64,000 nucleotides of DNA from positions 11,124,123 to 11,188,122 of the forward strand of contig WMCF01000025.1 in the NCBI GenBank assembly GCA_009792885.1, given 5' to 3'. The translations under genes and the position numbers were made by a program. Below, in pieces: positions 56,901 through 64,000 of the stretch. The DNA is from Eremophila alpestris peregrina (Eukaryota; Chordata; Aves; Passeriformes; Alaudidae). The notes under the pieces are model-generated. The model saw only the letters and a list, made by a program, of their open reading frames with translations. It ran no database searches and was not told the DNA's origin. Every line of letters starts with the position of its first letter. Position 1 is the stretch's first letter.

Positions 56901-59900
56901 ATTTGGTGTCAGCAGAGCAACTGGACTTTATCAGTGCTCAAACACTCACATGTATGTGGTGAAACTAAAAAGAATCCCAAAGCCCCCAAGTGAAATCAAA
57001 GTCCCTCTTTCCTCAGTCTCAGCACATGCAAATGAAAATGCAGAATCTCTCAGACACAGAATTAAGATTCTCATGTTTCAGCATTTGGTCTTCTTATATC
57101 ATGCATTGTTCTAGTAGCAGTACAAAAACATTTTTAAATCACATTTTCAACTTACTAGAACAACACCAATTAGGCTTCTTAGTAGCCCAATCATGCAGAG
57201 ATCAACAAATTTAATGCCCACACTTCCAAAATGCCACATTTTTGAAAGTACTGTGTCTTGTAAAACTTGTAATAGATTTTTTTTCATTACTGTAATAATG
57301 GTTGCTTTGCTTTCAGAAGGACAAAGCAACACAATTCAAATGGATGGAAATATAGAGACCGAGACTTTCAAAGTGGCCAACAGAAGACAAGCATGTCTCT
57401 TCCAGTGCTCTCAATGCAGTTTGGATGCTTATGTCTTTAAAAGGATTTTCATATCAAAACAGCAGCTTGCTATTTGGAATTCTCTAAGCAATGAGAAAAA
57501 GGGAAGGCATTTAATGTTTTTAGATTTTTCTAAATCGGGGTCAATGGCAATGACAAGATGATCAGCTTTGATTTATCATTAATATACAAAACAGAAAAAA
57601 TGAACAGATCAGCTGTCCTGTGGACAACAATAAAAGGATATCAGCAAATCCTTCCAAATTTTGTTTAACATGTATAATTAAATGAATTTCTTTATGAAAA
57701 AGAATATACATTGTCTTCTCTCATTATGTTTTTCTCATTCTATTGAGCAACCTCCATCCCCGAGCTCATCCTTCTCCAGTCCCATTCCCCGCCCCCTTCT
57801 CGTTCTGCTGGAGCAGAAAATGAACAGAGCTCTGTTTGTTCACCAGCAGCAGCAGAGGCAGCAATGTCAGCCCTGTAGAAGCAGCCCCCTGCCTCTGTGT
57901 CCTGGCTCAGGGGACATCTTGCCTTTTTGGGAATCATTCCTATGAGAGAACAGGGCTCGTGAAGGTCTCAAGTAAGCAATAACCTGTTTTAAAGAAGGTA
58001 GAAATATTGAAAAAGGAGTATTTTAGAACCACAGTATATTCAGATTGAGAAGCTTTTACTACCTTCCCTTCACAAAGGGAATGGAAACTACTTGCAGGGG
58101 TGTAGGCTTCCGTTCTTTGTGGTGCTCCAGGCACACCTGCAATAGCACGACTTTCATTAATGCAATCTTAAAAACAAGCTGTTCAGCTTTTCTGACCCTG
58201 CTCTTTCCAGAGTCTCATTCTTCTGGTAGCCGGGAGCCTTCCTCATTTCCAGCTTAAAGGCACTCATTGTCTGTTCACAGTCATATGTTGCTACTCAATT
58301 TCCTCTTGTTTGCAGGTAGGCTAGCATCTTCCCATCAGAAAACATGATCCTGTCTCCCTCACAGACAAACACCTCAGTCACGCTCACCTTTCTTTGCTGG
58401 GCTACAGAAACCAAAACCTTTCAGTTTCACCTTCTCAGATAAGGTGATGAAAAAAAATGGAGAAATTAATAGCTGGGGTTTCTTTTGCCTAATCTTTTAA
58501 ACAAGTTTGAACTGACCTGCCTTAAGTATGTATGGCCACAAGTGTGCAAAGTATCCCAGGTCAAATCTCACTTAGAGCATGCATTACCTCTACTAGGGGA
58601 CAGGTCATCAGATAAATCCTCCAAGACCTTCTATCTTCTGATCTTTATGTTACCCTCATAACTCTTCTTCCCCCCACTCCAGAAAACAGGAGCCCTTTTT
58701 TGTTATACTTCAGGCAGCTTGCAAGGCCTATGTAGGGAAGCATCCCTATCTATATTCATTAGGAGACAACTCTGCTTCAGCAACATTATAGGCTTGCAAT
58801 TTGAACTTTTAAGAGTGCTTGGCAAGCCAAAATATATGCTAACGAAGCTGTTATTTCACTAACTTTTTTATTCAGAATACTTTCCCCTAGTTGCATGTTT
58901 TCAGTCTTTTAAGTCCTCCCATCATACAGTTGATCTCCATACTTCTGCTTTATAATTTTCTTCATTGTCAGCCTCTGTAGAAACACTATCAGCAGTATCT
59001 GTAAGGTAGGGAGATTTTCAGAAAGAGTCTTAAGATCAATGTTAGCTCAGCACAAGTTTAATTTGGAACATGTGATAGGTCTGACTCACACTGTATTCAT
59101 GCCATCCATCCCTAATTTGGAACAAGCCTAGTAGTTTAGTTATGACCTGAAAATGTCTGGATACAAATTATATATAGCATTAAAAAAATATTTATAATGT
59201 TAAAAATGGTCATGAACATCAAAGTCCCTCAAGGGATGCACAGGTTCATAATGGGGACGTTTTCTGTCTGAAGCCTACAGCAAGCACCTTCACAACACCT
59301 GGATCTCTCTGCACCTTATATTCATGCCCATGTAAAACTGACTGAGCTTGACAGGCTTCTCCCAGGTTTCCTCAAAGGATTGTCTTTGAAAGAATACACC
59401 AAAGAGCAGATGTACTCTCTGATGCAAAAGGGGCTTTGTTAAGATTAGATTCTCTCAGCACTCCAACATCTTTATCTCTGGCCATGCAGGTAAGAAAACA
59501 TTCCTAGTCAGCCACAGCAATGAGACCTAGCAGCAGGATGAACAGGCATGTGGGGAATGCAGGCAATGTTATTCTTGTCTGTGATCCAGAAATTGGCTTT
59601 AAGACTTAGTGAGACTAATCACTCTGACCTTGGTTTGTAAGTTCTTTGAAAAAAGCCACCAATGAGGACAGCAGGCATTAATCATGTGCCATCAGACATC
59701 AGTATGCAGGGGCAAAAATTTCACTGCTTCTCCTACATGGCATCATGCTGAGCAGGAATTCAAAACAGGCCACCTGGGTGAGGATGAGAGGGAGCCACAG
59801 GTCAGGTGGTGCAGTAGTCACAGCCATGTCTTGCCAGCACTGTGCCATGCCAGTGCTAGAGAAAAAGTATCTGAACCAGACTGACCTGGACCTGGCTCTG

Positions 59901-60456
59901 ACATGGTGGGATGTGAAAGGAGGAACACATAGAGCAGGGTAGGATGCTGCCTGGTACCACAACTGCATGTCTGAAGGACGAAGCAGCAACCACAGACCCT
60001 TTGCTAGATAGAAGTCATGAAGCTTTACAAAGCTCACATTCTTCATTTGAAGTCTGGCTGTCTCATATGAGATAAATACCTGTACATCAGCTGAAGTGGG
60101 GCTTACAATTAAAGCCCACAAACATAATGATTTCTAATTAAGCATTTCTCTTTCTGAACCAGACCTCTTGTTTGCAAGGAAGGAATTTGTTGGGGGCAGG
60201 CAGTAGCATTTGCTGCCCTACTTGCCATGGGCTGCTTGTCTGCAAACAGCAATGGGATGTGCCTTGGAGGCAGGCTGTGGACAGGCACAGAAAAGGAAAA
60301 GCAGAGGAAACAGAAGAGGAGCAGGTATTTGAATCTTACAGACTACTGTGGACTAAAAAAAGGGCAGTAAATAGAAGGCAGGATAACAAGGTGAAGGTAC
60401 AGGAGCTGTCCAAGGCTGCCAACTACAGCACCGGAGGCCCCAGCCAAGGGCTGAAA

Positions 60457-60518
60457 CCATCTTAAATAAATACGTATAAAAAAATCCCCATCTTAAATAA
60501 ATATGTATAAACAAAGAG
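60457..60518. repeat. Two-copy tandem duplication, 31-bp period
   Basis: Copies start at 60457 and 60488. Both begin CCATCTTAAATAAATA; the first 24 bases differ only by C/T in the middle, and the remainder has diverged. Each copy contains an AATAAA hexamer by chance of composition. Confidence 0.88.
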
Positions 60519-63500
60519 CCAAAAACAGACAGTAAAAGATGAGATTGATGATGCTTGATCCTTCAGGGTTCAGCCTGGCAGGCTGCAGATGCCAGACTGT
60601 TGGTTATGGTGCTGCATCACTGCACTGCCACACAGGGATTCAGTAGAAGACAAAAAAAGGATTGAATTGAGGGCAGCTCTCTATTTTTATATCCTGTTTC
60701 TCTCTCAATAGTTGTTTTCTTTCTTTCACAAAGGAATTGCAAAACAAAGGGATATACACAGAGGAATTGAGGTTATAGGATCTTATCTGACCAAAACAGA
60801 AAGAAGGAAAGTGTAGAGGTATTTGATTCTAAATGTCAAGAGGCTATAGAGGCACTATGCTTCATGGAAAGTAAACGAGAGACACTCATGCTTGCAGTTG
60901 CCTTTGAAACCAACTCCCAGAAGCTGCAATGCTAACCTCTTGCAAAACAGCTACTAATCCTTTCTTGTAATTGTTCCAACCTCTGTGTGCATCCCTCACC
61001 CCTATGCTGCGTCAACAGCAAGGTGAAACAGTGCTTAGGGTTCCCTAATGCTGTAAGTGTCTAAGAACAAAGAAAACCAAACAACGAACTCAAGTATTCT
61101 TTGTTCAGAATTCTGGCTGCCGAACCATTTTCCTGTCCAGCCAATTTGCTTATTTCTTGTCACAGCACTCCATACTCAGAGTTCTCAAGAGACTGTATTC
61201 ATATCTAATGGTTTCTTGTGCTGCTACTATTCTCTGTTCTTTAAAAAAGGTCAAGGATATTAGTGAGTCATATTTTTTCCTCTATGTATTTCTACAGTTA
61301 AGCACAGGTTATCCTTTATCACCAGGAGGACAAGTATTGATTTAACATTCTTCTCAATGCTGGTCTCAATACAGAACCTGACAGCCTTCTCATTAAACTA
61401 AACTTGCACTGGCATGCCTCCTTTGTCTACTTTAGAATTCCAGCAGAATGACACAGGAAAAAGTTTCTAGTTTGTTATTTAGCAAGATATTAGTGATGAA
61501 ATTATGGCCCCACAGTTGCTTTGACTGGGGCATTTCAGCCCTTCTAGTGCAGTGAAAAGCTTTCATGACCCAGGACTTCTGGGATGTGGTATTTCTAAAG
61601 CCAAGGATGTCAGGCCTTTCCCTTCCAGACAGCTTGATCTAAACCCCTCTTTCTTACCACTCATTTCCCCTTTCAAACCCCTGCATGCACACAGAATACA
61701 ACAGACCCCAGATCTGCAGATTATTGTGTGCTCCAAACCCCTGGAGCTCAAAGTCACAAATATGTGACTTCACATGAGGTTTCCTTGGCAAAGTCCCGAG
61801 GCAATGATTGTGCCTTCGTTAGCTATTTTCTCCCCAGTGATGCAACCACCCACAAAGTGGTAGGAGCTTGCAGCTGACAAAAATGGCATGCTGTGATTTG
61901 GAGAAGCTAGCCCACAACGACACTGCCTTTTTCTGGACAGCGACTCAAAGCTCACCAACAGGTCAAGCCTAGAATAAGAAAATGTCAAGCAGGATACCTG
62001 CTGGGATTTATCATGAATTTACTTAAAGAGAGAAACACTGGTCTCTGCACAGTATTAACAGAAAAAACCTACACTACTTATATATTATATCCGGAAGGCA
62101 GTGCTGAGGAAAGCTCTTCCCAAGACCATTACAATGCTGGAGCATGTCCTAACCAGCAGACCGTTGACTGCATCTCAGAAAGCTCCTATAAGAACAAGAC
62201 TCTGAATGCTGAAAGGTCGTCATGCTTTCATGCTTTGAAATAAAACACTCTGAAGCAAAATCACTACCCACAAGTATATAAAGAACAGTGCTGCAGTGAT
62301 CAGGACTGCTCTCAAGGTCACATTTTGAAAAGATAAAATCCATGTACAAAACCATGGATTCATAAACAAAACAGTATTTGCACATGCAACATGTAACCAG
62401 AGATGGCTCATACTAAAAGCCACAAATCAGGTACATGAGCAGTTACAGCCTATCTCCTTATTTCCTTGACCATTTATTTAGTCTTGCATATAAGTCAGTA
62501 GTAATCAAGACAGAACTTAAGCACCACTTGGTGTATAATTCTTCTATAAAGGCAGTCTCCTGCTCACAACACACCACATACATGTGCACGTGTGTCTTAA
62601 AGAAGCATGTGAAAAATGTGTTTACGTGTGTTAAAAAAAAGCTTTCAGTGGATGACTGCCTTTGGTGTTTTAATGAGCTGAAAAATGTTGTGCTTTTTGG
62701 AGTTTCTTCCTCTTTTAAAGTGAATGCTTAAGATTGCAAAATTGTTATGACCCAACATAACTACAGGGGAAGCTGACGGTGCTGTCACACTGAATTTGGA
62801 GGCCCACATTACCAGTTGTTATGTACTACTAAATGCAGAGGAAAATTACCAGAGATGTCAAGTACATCACCTGGCATTTTCACTTCTTTTGGGCAGAGTT
62901 GGTGGCTGGTCTGAACTCATCTTCTTAGCTGGCCTCTTGGGCTGAGTGGGTTGCAAATAATTCTAATGTTCAAAGTCATCTCCAAAATGCCACAGTGGAG
63001 GAGGAAGGGGGATGGACTAATGGAATAAATTACCCAAGCCAGTAGCAGGATGAGGGCAAAATGAATGGGCTCTCTGGTAGCAATCAGGAAGAGGTGCTGC
63101 ACTGCAGTTCCAGTCTGGTAACAAAGCCACAGAGATGTCTGTGTAATTCATACATTCCAACACCCATGGGACAACCAAGCAACGGATCCAAAGAACTGAA
63201 CAGGAAAGGCAGTAAAAAAGGGTAAGTGAGAGAGGTCAAGAAAGGGTCCAGGATTGTGGGCATACACCATATGGGAACACATGACTGAAACCTCCCTTGT
63301 GCTTGCCAAGACTTCACAAGAGTTTATGCCTTTAGAAAACTCAGCAAGCTAAACTCCAGCTAAAAAGAAGAGTTAAGATCTCCCTTACTTCCACAATGAG
63401 GACATCTCAACACTCTACTTCTCTCATACTGGAAAGGTTCCTGCATTTTGATAAACTCATTTTGTTTGGATTTTTTCCCCTCAGCTCTGCCAAGGAGACT

Positions 63501-64000
63501 AATACAATGTATTGCTCACTGGGGTAGCAAAGGGCACACTGCCTCCAGTGAATGCTTCTAAAAGGAACAAGACAAGGATTCCCAGTCAATACTTCCACTA
63601 GCTAGGGAGCTCTGGTTTCTCCCCTAGCAAGTGCTCTCTGTATGCTGAATCTGGGAGGCAGCATGTGAAAAACAGGGTGCTGTGAGAAAACTGTACCATG
63701 ACTGCCCATCATTAATGCAAGAAATTCCTCACCTCTGACTCGCAGGTTTTTACACTTTACCTTAGTAAGAGACCATAACTACAGTGCCCTTCTAGAGTGC
63801 ACTGAATGCCTTTGAGGAGGATGTGGTTCTCAAGGCCTGAAAATGTGGTCTTCAGGTTTAACCCATCGTGTACAGCACTTTACAGTGATCACAATGCTTT
63901 TTTTTTTGGTAACCCACTGAATTTGAGCCTGGGTAAAACACCATCACCACCACTTAATGCCATCTAAAGGTCAGCACTCTTTGTGCCACATTTTAGAAGG

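Larger units (their letters stand above)
46923..64000 (-). other. ANKH: ANKH intron 1, segment D
   Basis: This is the 5'-most part of intron 1 in the window. It contains a pyrimidine-rich CTC tract (47932-47983), a small GC/CpG-richer patch (about 51968-52043), an open frame ending in a donor-like site (53449-53619) and a 31-bp tandem duplication (60457-60518). I searched for exon 1 (start MVKFPALTHYW, end IAIDFGEQ) and found no match and no CpG island. The 167-codon open frame at 52157-52660 has no recognisable domain. Confidence 0.82.

Noticed and set aside
17474..64000. Search for ANKH exon 1 and its promoter CpG island
   Set aside because: No sequence encoding the N-terminal MVKFPALTHYW segment was seen on the minus strand and no CpG island is present, so exon 1 is placed beyond the window.

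Overview
The window is vertebrate nuclear DNA, most likely from a passerine bird. It is AT-rich, CpG-poor and repeat-poor. It carries short exons with canonical GT-AG introns, one SINE with a tRNA-Ile head and a CR1-type tail (the architecture recalled for the passerine TguSINE1 family), one short CR1 3' fragment and two solo-type avian LTRs. I see nothing prokaryotic: no operons, CRISPR arrays or functional tRNA/rRNA genes.

The only protein-coding gene I can support is ANKH (progressive ankylosis protein, a multi-pass membrane exporter controlling extracellular pyrophosphate, ATP and citrate). It lies on the minus strand. Six consecutive internal coding exons are present: exon 2 (17257-17473), exon 3 (9535-9653), exon 4 (8351-8434), exon 5 (5790-5960), exon 6 (5069-5203) and exon 7 (2310-2402). 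They total 819 nt and encode residues 33 to 305 of a protein of about 492 residues. All phases join correctly, with no frameshift or stop. Exon 1 (the first 32 residues plus promoter) must lie beyond 64000, and exons 8 onward lie below position 1.

Layout: 1-2309 is part of intron 7; 2310-17473 holds exons 7 to 2 with introns of about 2.7, 0.6, 2.4, 1.1 and 7.6 kb; 17474-64000 (46.5 kb) is all part of intron 1. Insertions found: the tRNA-Ile/CR1 SINE in intron 2 (about 13197-13326), a CR1 fragment (about 25001-25135), an ERVL-type solo LTR (39875-40450) and an ERVK-like solo LTR (about 46424-46922), the last three in intron 1. There are also a few simple repeats, two small tandem duplications and one 16-bp perfect inverted repeat.

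I found no convincing new biological system. The observations most worth a second look are a plus-strand exon-like segment in intron 1 (33150-33227), an isolated CpG cluster near 35.6 kb and the inverted repeat at 42.0 kb. Long open frames elsewhere fit chance expectation for six frames of AT-rich intron. Family and residue comparisons come from recalled knowledge; no search was run.
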